Source: Pseudomonadota bacterium (GTDB lineage Bacteria; Desulfobacterota; Desulfarculia; Desulfarculales; Desulfarculaceae). From it: 64,000 bases of DNA. How positions within the stretch are numbered: position 1 is the first letter of the stretch; each line of letters begins with the position of its first letter. Under the pieces are notes generated by a model that was not told the DNA's origin, searched no databases, and worked only from the letters and a program-made list of their open reading frames with translations. A program made the translations under genes and the position numbers. This document shows positions 18,356 to 26,840 of the stretch, piece after piece. The DNA is taken from positions 248,001 through 312,000 of the forward strand of contig JAHIND010000017.1 in the NCBI GenBank assembly GCA_018896025.1, read 5' to 3'.

Positions 18356-19114
18356 ATGCCCGCCCAGACCGGTTACCGCGCCCCGTCAGTAGGCCGCGCC
18401 CTCAAGATACTGGAACTGGTGGCCCAAAGCCGCGACGGCATCGGCATCAGCGAGCTTTCCCGCCACCTGGGGATCAGCAAGGGCACGGTGTTTGGCCTGT
18501 GCAAGCAGTTGGAGGCCGGGGGCGCCCTGAGCCGCGACCCGTCCAGCAAGCGCTACGGCCTGGGCCCTCTGGTGGCCACCCTGGCCCGGCGCGGCTTTGC
18601 CCAGGCCAGCCTGCGCGACGCGGCCGGTCCGGAAATGACCCGCCTTTGCAGCCGCTTGGACGAATCGGTGTTCCTGGGGGTCATGGGCAGGGGCGAGGTG
18701 ATGGTGGTGGAGGCCCGTCAGCCTCCGGAGCAGATCCGCATCTCCGCCGGGCCGGGCACCCGCCTACCCCTTTTGGCCGGTGCTGTGGGCAAGGTCTTCT
18801 TGGCCGGGCAGCCCCCCGCGGTGGTGGACAAGATCCTGGCCCAGGGCCTGCCCCGCCACACCCCCAACTCGGTGGTGGACCTGGACCAGTACCTCCAGCA
18901 GTTGGAGCAGGTGCGTGAGCAGGGCTACGCCGTGGAGCAAGACGAATATCTCAACGGTATCTGGGGAGTTGCGGTTTTGGTGGGCAGCTCGGGAGGCCTG
19001 GCCTCGGCCCTGTACGTGGTGGGCTTCACCTCTTCGCTCACCCCGGGCCACTTGGACGAGGTGGTGCGCGAAACCATGGAAAGCGCCCGCAGCATCCGCC
19101 AGAACCTGCACTAG
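18356..19114 (+). CDS. IclR-family transcriptional regulator
   Basis: The 252-residue protein has an N-terminal winged helix-turn-helix (VGRALKILELVAQSRDG, then ISELSRHLGISKGTVFGLCK). The C-terminal IclR effector domain includes RLCSRLDESVFLGVMGRGEV, AGPGTRLPLLAGAVGKVFLA and VREQGYAVEQDEYLNGIWGV. Family members sense small carboxylates or aromatics and usually control a neighbouring catabolic operon. None is adjacent here, so the target is unknown. AAGGAG lies six bases ahead of the ATG. Confidence 0.93.
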   Translation: MPAQTGYRAPSVGRALKILELVAQSRDGIGISELSRHLGISKGTVFGLCKQLEAGGALSRDPSSKRYGLGPLVATLARRGFAQASLRDAAGPEMTRLCSRLDESVFLGVMGRGEVMVVEARQPPEQIRISAGPGTRLPLLAGAVGKVFLAGQPPAVVDKILAQGLPRHTPNSVVDLDQYLQQLEQVREQGYAVEQDEYLNGIWGVAVLVGSSGGLASALYVVGFTSSLTPGHLDEVVRETMESARSIRQNLH

Positions 19115-19124
19115 CCCGCTGGGC

Positions 19125-19403
19125 TCAAGCCCTCACTTCAAACCAAGGGCCGTCGATGCGTTGGCCCCGGCAGACCGGGCAGCGTCCCGGTGCGTCCAGG
19201 CGTCGGCGGTCGCTGAACACGTAGCCGCAAGCCCGGCACTGGGCCGGGCTCACCTTCAGGTCCCTACCCAGGGAGCGCCGCAAATGGCTAAGGTGTTCTT
19301 CCGCCTCCCGGCGGGTGAGGAGTAGCTCGCCGGCCAACTCCAGGGCGCTCCAGGGCCCCTGGGTCAGCATTTGGGCGATGGTCTGTCGGATGGTAAGAGG
19401 CAA
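19125..19403 (-). CDS. HTH and zinc-ribbon putative transcriptional regulator
   Basis: The roughly 92-residue product has an N-terminal winged-helix region (TIRQTIAQMLTQGPWSALELA, then REAEEHLSHLRRSL) and a C-terminal zinc ribbon, CRACGYVFSDRRR followed by CPVCRG. The layout matches small ArsR-like regulators with a CxxC-CxxC finger. I place the start at TTG 19403. The frame is open to 19460, but that stretch lies inside the SRP RNA, so the longer version is unlikely. An ATG at 19370 would cut the first helix. No metal-resistance gene is near. Confidence 0.75.
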   Translation of the reverse strand: MPLTIRQTIAQMLTQGPWSALELAGELLLTRREAEEHLSHLRRSLGRDLKVSPAQCRACGYVFSDRRRLDAPGRCPVCRGQRIDGPWFEVRA

Positions 19404-19422
19404 GGCGACAAACTTTTTAGAT

Positions 19423-19696
19423 GACCCCAGCCGTGCATCCCACGTCGAATTTTCCGCCAAGGGGCATGCGAAACACGAAATCTAGATCCAGAGCGCTCCG
19501 CGACACGCACCGCATCGCTTATCGCTGCTTCCTTCCGGATCTGACGAGGTTCACGACCGCACGTCGCGCGGTGTCCGGACAAAACCCCGTGATCACAAAA
19601 CACCTTGGCGGCCAACCCTAGGCGGGCCTTCGACCCCGCAAAAGCGGATTTCGGGAAAAGGGCACCGCTAGCTCCCCGCCTAGCACGGCCGGGGTC
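19423..19696 (-). ncRNA. ffs: Signal recognition particle RNA, large type with Alu domain
   Basis: On the minus strand the 274-nt RNA starts near GACCCCGGCCGUGC and ends near GCACGGCUGGGGUC; these ends can form 14 consecutive pairs (one G-U). The 5' part contains GUGCUAGGCGGGGAG and UAGCGGUGCCC (19660-19686), the Alu-domain motif known from Bacillus scRNA. The S domain carries the invariant Ffh-binding loop GUCAGAUCCGGAAGGAAGCA (around 19523-19542). The length is close to the 271-nt Bacillus RNA and well above the roughly 110-nt 4.5S RNA of E. coli. It works with Ffh to target membrane proteins. It lies downstream of the HU terminator and before the zinc-ribbon gene. Confidence 0.93.
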
Positions 19697-19720
19697 AAAA
19701 TGTATTTCTCGGTCAGCCGC

Positions 19721-19753
19721 AAAAAACAGCCCCGCCGCTCAATAGGACGGGGC
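19721..19753 (-). terminator. Rho-independent terminator after HU gene
   Basis: Read on the minus strand, GCCCCG (19753-19748) pairs with CGGGGC (19734-19729), followed by UGUUUUUU (19728-19721). It lies 57 bases past the HU stop and 25 bases before the SRP RNA 5' end. Confidence 0.78.
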
Positions 19754-19809
19754 GAAAATCATTAAATATCAGAGACACGGCAGGCCCGGCCTTGCGGCTG
19801 GCGGCGGGC

Positions 19810-20091
19810 TTAGTCCAAGGAGTCCACGCGCTCTTTGAGCTCTTTGCCCACCTTGAAGAAAGGCAGCTTCTTCTGGCCCACGTCGATTATCTCGCCCGTC
19901 TTGGGATTGCGTCCCTGGTAGCCGTCGTAGTCCTTGACCTTGAAGCTGCCAAACCCGCGAATCTCCACCCGATCACCGAGAATAAGAGCATCCTCGACAG
20001 ATCCGAAAATAGTGTTTATCACCATCTCCGCTTTTTTGATGGTAAGGCCCTCGGCTTTAGCCAGCGCCTCTATTAGCTGAGACTTGTTCAT
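19810..20091 (-). CDS. hup: HU/IHF-family DNA-binding protein
   Basis: HU bends DNA and compacts the nucleoid. The 93-residue product is canonical: MNKSQLIEALAKAEGLTIKK, the dimerisation strand EIRGFGSFKVKDY, the DNA-grasping arm GRNPKTGEIIDVGQKKLPFF and a C-terminal GKELKERV. The RNPKTGE arm fits HU rather than the IHF subunits, though the family boundary is soft. GGAG lies ahead of the ATG, and a good sigma-70-type promoter lies about 50-75 bases upstream. Confidence 0.96.
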   Translation of the reverse strand: MNKSQLIEALAKAEGLTIKKAEMVINTIFGSVEDALILGDRVEIRGFGSFKVKDYDGYQGRNPKTGEIIDVGQKKLPFFKVGKELKERVDSLD

Positions 20092-20138
20092 GGACGGGCA
20101 CTCCTTGCCGGTAATAAGGCTGTAGGCTTTAGCTAACG

Positions 20139-20167
20139 ATTGTATGCAGTTGGCTTGCTTCTGTCAA
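20139..20167 (-). promoter_or_regulatory. Sigma-70-type promoter of the HU gene
   Basis: On the minus strand TTGACA (20167-20162) and TACAAT (20144-20139) are separated by 17 bases, giving a perfect -35 and a five-of-six -10. The expected start site is near 20132, giving a leader of about 40 bases before the HU ATG. Confidence 0.78.
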
Positions 20168-20425
20168 GCAGCTAAACTTATACGCCAACCCGGCTCCCCG
20201 GGCAGCACGCCTTTTCATATCATGCCTAGTTGAGAGATGCCCGGCCTGTCAAGCTATTTTTTATAAATTTATCTGTGTATTAGTCCAATTACTCTCGCCG
20301 CGCGGCCCCCCCGGACCGCTCGAAAGACCGCCAACAAAGGGCGGCTCGGCATTTTGTCTCCTTTTGCCCTAGCCGTAGCTCATGCTATTAATTAAGCTGA
20401 CTTTAAGGGATGGGAGTAAAAATCC
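20168..20425. other. Intergenic region between divergent HU and secreted-protein genes
   Basis: This 258-bp stretch carries AT-rich patches and a short CCGCC/GGCGG hairpin at about 20328-20346. A weak plus-strand promoter candidate is TTGCCC (20364-20369), a 16-base spacer, then TATTAA (20386-20391). GGGAG at 20412-20416 serves the GTG at 20426. No ORF of interest was seen. Confidence 0.35.
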
Positions 20426-21451
20426 GTGAGCTACCTGAGCAAGATATTGTCGGCCGCCCTGGTGGCCTGCTGCCTTTGGGGCGGGGCTGCCCCGGCCCAG
20501 GAGCCCAAGGATTTTGTGGCCCAGGCCCTGTACAGCCAGGTTTATCAAGACCAGCGCTGGGCCATCTCGCCACAGGAGTTGGACTTCCTGGTGGACAACT
20601 TGGTGGGGGTCCTGGCCGTGGTCAGCCAGCCGGAGTTCAAGCGCCGCCACCCCCTGCTGGGCAATCTGGTCCTGGAGCGGCTGGGCGGCACGGCCCACGC
20701 CTTCAGCCTGAAGACCTACAGCAACCAGGCCCAGGTGACCATGGAGCGCCCCGGCCCCAAGGAAATCGTGTACCGGGCCCAGATAACCATGCAAAAGCTG
20801 GGCTTGTCGGTGAGCGGGCAGATGCTCATCCGCCTGGTCCTACAATATGCCTCACCCCAGGACCAGGCGCTACGGGCCGAGGTAACCGTGGCGTTCCGCC
20901 CGGCCTCGGAGGTGCTGGCCGCGGCCCTCAAGCCGGTCATGTCCTCTTTCCAGGAGGAGATGGACCGCCTGACGGGCAAGGCCATGGTGCAGATCCAGGA
21001 CTTCCTGCGGGTTTACCAAGAGGAGCGCACCGGAGCCTTCAGCCGGGCGGGCCTGCTCAGCCAGTTGGCCCTGATCAACCAGCGCCGCCTGGTGCAGGCC
21101 GCCGAGTTGAAGGCGCAAGCCGCCCCGGCGGGCAGCGCCCTGCCCTCCAGCGGCCTGGGCCGCGTTGCCCTGGCCCTGGCCGCGGCCCTGGTGCTGCTGG
21201 TGGGCCTGGCCCTGGGCTGGCTCTTGGCCAACCGACTCCGGTCCTCCCGCGACCAGAAGCTCCTGCGCCGTAGCCTGCGGGCCCAGCGAGAACAGACCGC
21301 CTTGGACAAAAGGCTGGCAAAACTGTTAAAAAGCAGAGAACTTTCCCCCCAGGCCGCCGCCGAGGCCAAACTGGAGCACCAACGGCTCAGCCGGGAATTG
21401 CTTCAGCGTCTGGGGCGCGAAGCCAAACCACTCCGGCAAGCGAAAAAATAG
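20426..21451 (+). CDS. Secreted and membrane-anchored hypothetical protein
   Basis: I do not recognise this 341-residue protein. A signal peptide is evident (ILSAALVACCLWGGAAPAQ), and the mature part has a periplasmic domain to about residue 235. A strong transmembrane segment follows (residues 248-272, GRVALALAAALVLLVGLALG), and then a basic, helical cytoplasmic tail with coiled-coil character (about 275-341, rich in Arg, Gln and Leu). The GTG start has GGGAG nine bases upstream. It precedes the methyltransferase-glycosyltransferase fusion by 42 bp and may be co-transcribed with it. A scaffold role in that sugar system is possible but not shown. Confidence 0.75.
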   Translation: MSYLSKILSAALVACCLWGGAAPAQEPKDFVAQALYSQVYQDQRWAISPQELDFLVDNLVGVLAVVSQPEFKRRHPLLGNLVLERLGGTAHAFSLKTYSNQAQVTMERPGPKEIVYRAQITMQKLGLSVSGQMLIRLVLQYASPQDQALRAEVTVAFRPASEVLAAALKPVMSSFQEEMDRLTGKAMVQIQDFLRVYQEERTGAFSRAGLLSQLALINQRRLVQAAELKAQAAPAGSALPSSGLGRVALALAAALVLLVGLALGWLLANRLRSSRDQKLLRRSLRAQREQTALDKRLAKLLKSRELSPQAAAEAKLEHQRLSRELLQRLGREAKPLRQAKK

Positions 21452-21493
21452 GGGCCCCGGCCCGAACACCCGGCCCCACGCGAAGGAACAAAC

Positions 21494-22954
21494 ATGGATC
21501 AGGCTGCCCCCAACTACACCGACGAGAACTACCGCCAGGCCTACAACCAAAAGCGCCTGAGCTTTTGGCAAAAGGTGGCCGCCTCCGCCTCCAAGGGAGG
21601 CCGGGTGGGGCATCGCTTCTACCTCAATCATCTGAAGCGCATCTACGGCCGCCTGATCACCCCCGGCCAGAAGGTGCTGGAGGTGGGCTGCGGCCAGGGC
21701 GACCTCTTGGCCTCGCTCCAGCCCTCGGTGGGACTGGGGGTGGATTTCTGCCCGGAGATGATCGCCCAGGCCCGGGAGCGCCACCCGAAGCACAGCTTCC
21801 TTTGCGTGGACGCCCAGGATATTGACCTGGAGGGCCTGACCTTTGACTACATCATCCTCTCGGACCTGGTCAACGACCTGTGGGACGTGCAGGAGGTGCT
21901 GAAAAAGCTGCGCCCGGCCTGCCATCCCCGCACCCGCATCATCCTCAACTTCCACTCCCGGCTGTGGGCCGCGCCCCTGGCCGTGGTGCGGGGCCTGGGC
22001 CTGGCCCAGCCCCTGCTCACCCAGAACTGGTTCACCGCCCCGGACGCGGCCAACCTGTTGGACCTGGCCGGCTACCAGACTTTCCGCACCTGGATGGAGC
22101 TGCTCTGGCCCATGCCCGGCTCCGTGCCCAACTGGCTGTTCAACCGGGTGCTGGCCCGCATCTGGCCCATTAAGTACCTGGCCCTGTGCAACTTCGTCAT
22201 GGCCCGCCCGGCCCCGGCCAAGCCCATGGAAAAAGAGCCGGTGGTGTCGGTGATCATCGCTTCGCGCAACGAGGCGGGCAACATAGACGGCCTGATGCGC
22301 CGCACCCCGGAGATGGGCGCGGGCACCGAACTGATTTTCGTGGAGGGCCACAGCACCGACGATACCTGGGGGGCCATCCAACAGGCCCTAAAGGACCACC
22401 CGCAGCGCCGGGCCAAGGCCTATCAGCAGACCGGCGTGGGCAAGGGCGACGCGGTGCGCCTGGGCTTCGACAAGGCTGAGGGCGATTTGTACATGATCAT
22501 GGACGCGGACCTCACCTTCCCGCCCGAAAACCTGACCCGCTTCTACGATGCCTGGTACAGCGGCAAGGGCGAGTACATCAACGGGGTGCGCCTGGTCTAC
22601 CCCATGGAAGACAAGGCCATGCGGCCCATCAACTTCCTGGGCAACAAATTCTTCAGCCTGGCCTTCTCCTGGTGCCTGGAGCAGCCCATCAAGGACACCC
22701 TGTGCTGCACCAAGGTTTTGAGCCGCCGGGACTACGAGGTCATCGTGGCCAACCGGGCCTACTTCGGGGACTTCGACCCCTTCAGCGACTTTGACATTAT
22801 CTTCGGCGCAGCCAAGCAGAACATGAAGATGGTGGACCTGCCCATCCGTTACCGGGAACGCCTCTACGGCAGCACCAACATCTCCCGCTGGAGCCACGGC
22901 TGGCTGCTCATCAAGATGCTGTGGATAGGCCTGAAGAAGCTTAAATTCGTATGA
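21494..22954 (+). CDS. Methyltransferase-glycosyltransferase (GT2) fusion protein
   Basis: The 486-residue protein has two domains. Residues about 1-245 are a class I SAM methyltransferase with motif I KVLEVGCGQGDLLASL, an acidic VDFCPEM strand end and a VDAQD motif. Residues about 250-486 are a GT2 domain of the dolichol-phosphate-mannose-synthase type: VVSVIIASRNEAGNIDGLMR, ELIFVEGHSTDDTW, KGDAVRLGFDKAEGDLYMIM and the DAD motif. It probably puts a sugar on a polyprenyl phosphate and may methylate an acceptor. Its stop overlaps the GT-C-like gene (ATGA), so the two are coupled. Confidence 0.86.
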   Translation: MDQAAPNYTDENYRQAYNQKRLSFWQKVAASASKGGRVGHRFYLNHLKRIYGRLITPGQKVLEVGCGQGDLLASLQPSVGLGVDFCPEMIAQARERHPKHSFLCVDAQDIDLEGLTFDYIILSDLVNDLWDVQEVLKKLRPACHPRTRIILNFHSRLWAAPLAVVRGLGLAQPLLTQNWFTAPDAANLLDLAGYQTFRTWMELLWPMPGSVPNWLFNRVLARIWPIKYLALCNFVMARPAPAKPMEKEPVVSVIIASRNEAGNIDGLMRRTPEMGAGTELIFVEGHSTDDTWGAIQQALKDHPQRRAKAYQQTGVGKGDAVRLGFDKAEGDLYMIMDADLTFPPENLTRFYDAWYSGKGEYINGVRLVYPMEDKAMRPINFLGNKFFSLAFSWCLEQPIKDTLCCTKVLSRRDYEVIVANRAYFGDFDPFSDFDIIFGAAKQNMKMVDLPIRYRERLYGSTNISRWSHGWLLIKMLWIGLKKLKFV

Positions 22955-25137
22955 GCGAACCGGCCCATGACCGGGGCGGCGATCTCGCGCCCCTAGCCCC
23001 GCCCCCCAGGCAAGCCCCCCTGTTATGGGCCGTGCCGGTGTTCGTGTTTTTGGCCCTGGCCTATTGGGGCCTGAACGCCGCCTTCCCCTATTACTTCATC
23101 TGGGACCTGGACCACATCGTGGCCCTGGACACCCTGGTCATCAACAGCGGGCTGCTGCCCGACCACATCCACAGCCCCGGCTTCGGGGCCTATTTCATCA
23201 CGGTGTGGGTCTCCCGCCTGGCCTCTGGCCTGGGCTGGCTCTCTGCGCTGGACCTGACCCAGCTTGACCACTCCCTGAACCCCCTGGCCTGTTTGGCCCA
23301 GGCGGTGGAGTTGCTGCGCCGCCTCAGCCCCCTGGCGGTGCTGGGCGCGGTGTTCCTGCTGTGGAGCGCCTTGCAGGCCGCCTTCCGGCCCCGCGCCCTG
23401 TGGGCCCTGGGCGCGGCCCTGGTCCTGGGCTTGGAGCAGGGGCTCTTTTACCAGGCCGCCCTGATCCGCACCGAGCAGTACAGCCTCTTGTATTGGGCCG
23501 GGGCCGCCCTCTTGGCGGTGCTGGCCGGGCGGGCGCGGGGCTGGCCCCGCCTGTTGTGGCTGGGCCTGTGCGGCCTGTTGCTGGGCCTGGCCTTTGTCAC
23601 CAAGGTGCAGCTGGGCACCTATTTGCTGGCCGCGCCCCTGCTCTTGCTGCTGCCCCTCGCCCTGAAGGGCGAGGCCTGGGACCAGGCCCTGCCGCCCTTG
23701 AAGCGCAGCCAGGCCTTGGCCGGGTTGGCCGCCGCAATGCTGGCCCTGGCCGTCACCGCCGCCCTGGCTTGGCTGGCCTGGCGCGAGCCCATCCCCGAGG
23801 GCATGGGCACCTTCCTCTATCGCCTGAGCATCCACATCACCCTGCCCCTGCTGGCCCTGCTGGCCTTTTTGGCGGCCCTGGTGCTGCTCAACCTGTGGGG
23901 ACTGGTCGGCGGCAACCGGCGTTGGGGCCTGGTCTTCCCCCTGGCCGCCTATGCCTCGCTTTTGCTCCTGGGTTTCGGGCTCAGCTTTTTCTGCCATTTC
24001 CTGATCGGGCTGGAGCCCGCCCTGGCCTGGCAATACCTGCTGCTGGATTTCAAGATGGCCTTTTTGCGCCAGGGTTTCATGCTGGTGCCCTTGGCCGAGC
24101 ACCTCAAGCTGCTGGCCTATCTGTGGCCCTCGGTGCTGGCCAACCTGGTGTCCCTGGCCCTGTTGGCCTGGTGCGCCCGCCGCCGCCTCAACCCGGCCCT
24201 CAGCCGCACCGCCTGGCTGGCCCTGGCCCTGGCTCTTTTGGCCTACGCCCACCCCCTGGTGCTGGACCGCTTCATCTTGCGCGACCTCATGTGGGCCGAG
24301 CCGCTCATGAACCTCGTCACCCTGATCTGCCTGCTCACCCTGGCCCGTCACGCCTGGCCCAGCCGGGCCTGGGGCGGGGGCCTGGGCCTGGTGGCCTTGC
24401 TGGTGCTGGTCAGCGGGGCCTTGGCCGCCTGGCAGATGCCCGCCCGCCTGAACGCCAACTACAACCTCTACGGCTGGAGCCCGGCCCCCTTCATGAAAGG
24501 GGTCTACGGCCACAACCAACCCCGCTGGGAAAAGATCGCCCGCGCCCACTACGGCCAAGACCTTGAGCAGGCGGCTTGGGGACCGGCCGGAGCCCAGGCG
24601 GCCCAGGCCAACCAGGTGGCCGCCACGGTGGCCTACGTGCTGCCTACTCTGGGGCCGGACCTGCGACGAGCCGGGGTGGTGGCCTTGGGAGCGCCGGTGA
24701 GCCTTTCGCGTCAAGGCTTGGCATTGGCTAGGGTGCCCTGCTCTTTGGCCGGAGGCATTTTGGTGGACTTCGCCGGGGCCGGACTGGACCCCGCCCGACA
24801 GCTTAAGGCCAAGGAGGTGCTTCGCGCCTCGGAGGAATTGGACAAGTTCGCCGCGCCGGGCAACCCCGCCCTGCTGGCCATCCTGCCCCGGCCGGACCTC
24901 AGAGTGTTCCTGTTCGCCCCGGCCGGCCGCCCCCAGGTGGGCCGCGCCCTGAGCCAGGCCGGGCTGGCCGATCGGCCCAGCCAAAGGCTAACCGTATCCG
25001 GCCCCGGCGGGCAGGCTCAGGCTTATGAGGGCTATGTCTTGGAAGAATACTGCGAGCTGCCCCTGGGGCTGTTGGGCAAGGATTGCTTCCTGGTGATCGC
25101 CCCGCGCTTCAGCCCGCAAGGCGGCTGCCAGAGATAA
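22951..25137 (+). CDS. GT-C-like multi-pass membrane glycosyltransferase
   Basis: The 728-residue protein has about 10-12 hydrophobic segments, with an early acidic loop (WDLDHIVALDTL, residues 50-61) and a large C-terminal soluble part from about residue 495. This layout fits the GT39/ArnT/PMT superfamily (GT-C), whose members use polyprenyl-phosphate sugars on the outer face of the membrane. The upstream fusion gene, with a DPM1-type domain, would provide such a donor. No precise family can be named. It is rich in Leu and Ala, and its stop lies 31 bp before the convergent flippase gene. Confidence 0.75.
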   Translation: MSEPAHDRGGDLAPLAPPPRQAPLLWAVPVFVFLALAYWGLNAAFPYYFIWDLDHIVALDTLVINSGLLPDHIHSPGFGAYFITVWVSRLASGLGWLSALDLTQLDHSLNPLACLAQAVELLRRLSPLAVLGAVFLLWSALQAAFRPRALWALGAALVLGLEQGLFYQAALIRTEQYSLLYWAGAALLAVLAGRARGWPRLLWLGLCGLLLGLAFVTKVQLGTYLLAAPLLLLLPLALKGEAWDQALPPLKRSQALAGLAAAMLALAVTAALAWLAWREPIPEGMGTFLYRLSIHITLPLLALLAFLAALVLLNLWGLVGGNRRWGLVFPLAAYASLLLLGFGLSFFCHFLIGLEPALAWQYLLLDFKMAFLRQGFMLVPLAEHLKLLAYLWPSVLANLVSLALLAWCARRRLNPALSRTAWLALALALLAYAHPLVLDRFILRDLMWAEPLMNLVTLICLLTLARHAWPSRAWGGGLGLVALLVLVSGALAAWQMPARLNANYNLYGWSPAPFMKGVYGHNQPRWEKIARAHYGQDLEQAAWGPAGAQAAQANQVAATVAYVLPTLGPDLRRAGVVALGAPVSLSRQGLALARVPCSLAGGILVDFAGAGLDPARQLKAKEVLRASEELDKFAAPGNPALLAILPRPDLRVFLFAPAGRPQVGRALSQAGLADRPSQRLTVSGPGGQAQAYEGYVLEEYCELPLGLLGKDCFLVIAPRFSPQGGCQR

Positions 25138-25172
25138 GCCGTCAAACCGGCGGCCTGGAAACCGCGGCTTAC
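25132..25172. terminator. Possible bidirectional hairpin between convergent genes
   Basis: TAAGCCG at about 25135-25141 and CGGCTTA at about 25165-25171 are perfect inverted copies 23 bases apart, covering both stop codons. There is no good T tract, so function as a terminator is a guess. Confidence 0.3.
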
Positions 25173-26656
25173 TTGGAGTCGGGCTCCGGGGTGGCCACGT
25201 CCGGGAGGCGTCCCATGACCCGAAGCACCCTTTCGTGTATTTCCTTGTCCCGCCAGTAAAGCAGCCCGAAATAGACCACCACGCCCAGGGCCACCAGGCC
25301 CAGGGAAGACCAACGCAGCTCGAAGTAATAGAAAGCCACCGTGGCCGGCAGCAGGGTGAGCAGGGAGAAAAATATTTCCTTGAGCATCACGTTGATGTTG
25401 GTCCACACCTTGGCCTTGCCCAGCCTGAGGATGTAGATGAACATCACCAGGCTGACCAGGCCCAGGCTGAGCGACATGATGGCCAGCGTCAGGCGCACGT
25501 TGCCGATCATGCCCCCCGCGAACAGCGAAAGCAGGGTGACCGCCAACTGCACGATGGAGAACACCAGGCGGGTGCCGGCCCGGTTCACGATCAGAAACAG
25601 GCTGGAGATGGGCGCGGTGATGAAGTTCATCAGGGTCCAAAAAGCCAAAATCTGGCTAAGCACCCCGGCCTCGGTCCAGCGGAAGCTGAACACTACCTCG
25701 AAGAACAGCGGCCCCAGCAGGCCCAGGGCCACCATGGGGAAAATGCCGATGGTAGCCTGGAACTTGACCGCGTAGTGCATGGCGCGTTCCACCGCGCCGC
25801 TCTCGTTCCACTCCCGAGCCGCCTCGGGATAGAACACATCAGCCACCGAGTTGCCCAAAATCCTGAGCGGCAGGGAGATGATGTTGGTGGCAAAGGTGAA
25901 AAAGCCCACCACCGCCGGGTCGAAATAGGCGGCCAAGACAAACACCGGCATGCGCCCGGTGCTCACCTTGAGCAGGTTGTTCCACAGATTGATTTTGGGA
26001 AATTGCACGTGGTTTTTTATGGCCTGGGCGTAACTCACCAGGGGGGTATCATCCTCGCCGGTGCGGTTCCACAGCACCTTGAAGCCCACGGCCAGGGCGA
26101 TGACCAGGCTCAGGGACGAGGCAATGAGGTTGCCCACGATCAGGCCCATGATCCCGGCGGTGAGCACCAGGGCCCACAGGATGGACACCAGGCGGGACAG
26201 GTTCATGTCGATGAAGCTGACCGCGGAAACCACCCCGAAGCGCCCCTCCCGGGCCAGGATGCTTTCGCTGGTGCCCCTGATGCTGTCGATCATGAAAAAC
26301 AGGGGCACAAACCAAAGATAGGGCGCGATCTGGGGCTCGCCCAGGAGCCTGGCCAACCAGGGGCCGCCCAGGCCAAAAAATACTATGGAAAGCATGGTGA
26401 GCAGAGCCGTGATCCACAGGCACAGGCGGGTCAGGGTACGCGCCTCCTGGCGGCTGGCCGCCAGGGGGATGGCCTGGTTGTAGCCCAGACAGGCGAAGGC
26501 GATGAACCAAGCGGCCACCGAGAACACCACCCCGTAGATGCCGAAGTCCTCGGGCCGGTAGAGGCGAGTGATTATGGGCGTGCTCGCCAAGCCCAGGCCG
26601 ATGGACAAACCACGGCTTACGGTGAGCTTGCTGATGTTGCTGAAAAATGTTCCCAT
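25169..26656 (-). CDS. Polysaccharide flippase (Wzx/MATE-like)
   Basis: This 495-residue membrane protein has about 12-14 hydrophobic segments. The start MGTFFSNISKLTVSRGLSIG and the following STPIITRLYRPEDFGIYGVV are typical of Wzx-type oligosaccharide flippases, which move lipid-linked repeat units across the inner membrane. I prefer the ATG at 26654-26656 because it gives the standard N-terminus; a GTG at 26683 extends it by nine residues. A promoter candidate lies at 26702-26730. It stands alone on the minus strand between plus-strand sugar genes. Confidence 0.88.
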   Translation of the reverse strand: MGTFFSNISKLTVSRGLSIGLGLASTPIITRLYRPEDFGIYGVVFSVAAWFIAFACLGYNQAIPLAASRQEARTLTRLCLWITALLTMLSIVFFGLGGPWLARLLGEPQIAPYLWFVPLFFMIDSIRGTSESILAREGRFGVVSAVSFIDMNLSRLVSILWALVLTAGIMGLIVGNLIASSLSLVIALAVGFKVLWNRTGEDDTPLVSYAQAIKNHVQFPKINLWNNLLKVSTGRMPVFVLAAYFDPAVVGFFTFATNIISLPLRILGNSVADVFYPEAAREWNESGAVERAMHYAVKFQATIGIFPMVALGLLGPLFFEVVFSFRWTEAGVLSQILAFWTLMNFITAPISSLFLIVNRAGTRLVFSIVQLAVTLLSLFAGGMIGNVRLTLAIMSLSLGLVSLVMFIYILRLGKAKVWTNINVMLKEIFFSLLTLLPATVAFYYFELRWSSLGLVALGVVVYFGLLYWRDKEIHERVLRVMGRLPDVATPEPDSK

Positions 26657-26701
26657 GTGTTCTCGGATTATGACCTTTCGCACAACTCAGGCGAAGGTTA
26701 G

Positions 26702-26730
26702 ATAATAAAACGACCGGGCTTGCATTACAA
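26702..26730 (-). promoter_or_regulatory. Candidate promoter of the flippase gene
   Basis: On the minus strand TTGTAA (26730-26725) and TATTAT (26707-26702) are 17 bases apart, matching four and five of six consensus positions. It sits directly upstream of the flippase start region. The facing uppP gene has no comparably clear promoter, although GGGAG precedes its ATG. Confidence 0.5.
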
Positions 26731-26840
26731 TGAACATGTGCCCATCCTGGCCGTAAGCCTGGGGCGGACTGCGGGCAAAAGCCCTCGACTTGATTGCATC
26801 TCCGGGCTATATTCCCATTCAATCGCAACTGGGAGCAAAC

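Noticed and set aside
19404..19460. Longer start for the zinc-ribbon regulator
   Set aside because: This stretch belongs to the SRP RNA, including its 3' pairing strand.
19421..19621. Plus-strand 66-residue ORF across the SRP RNA
   Set aside because: It is antisense to a well-supported structural RNA and has no ribosome site.
23023..24984. 653-residue minus-strand ORF opposite the GT-C-like gene
   Set aside because: Gln/Gly/His-rich antisense shadow of a GC-rich membrane-protein gene.
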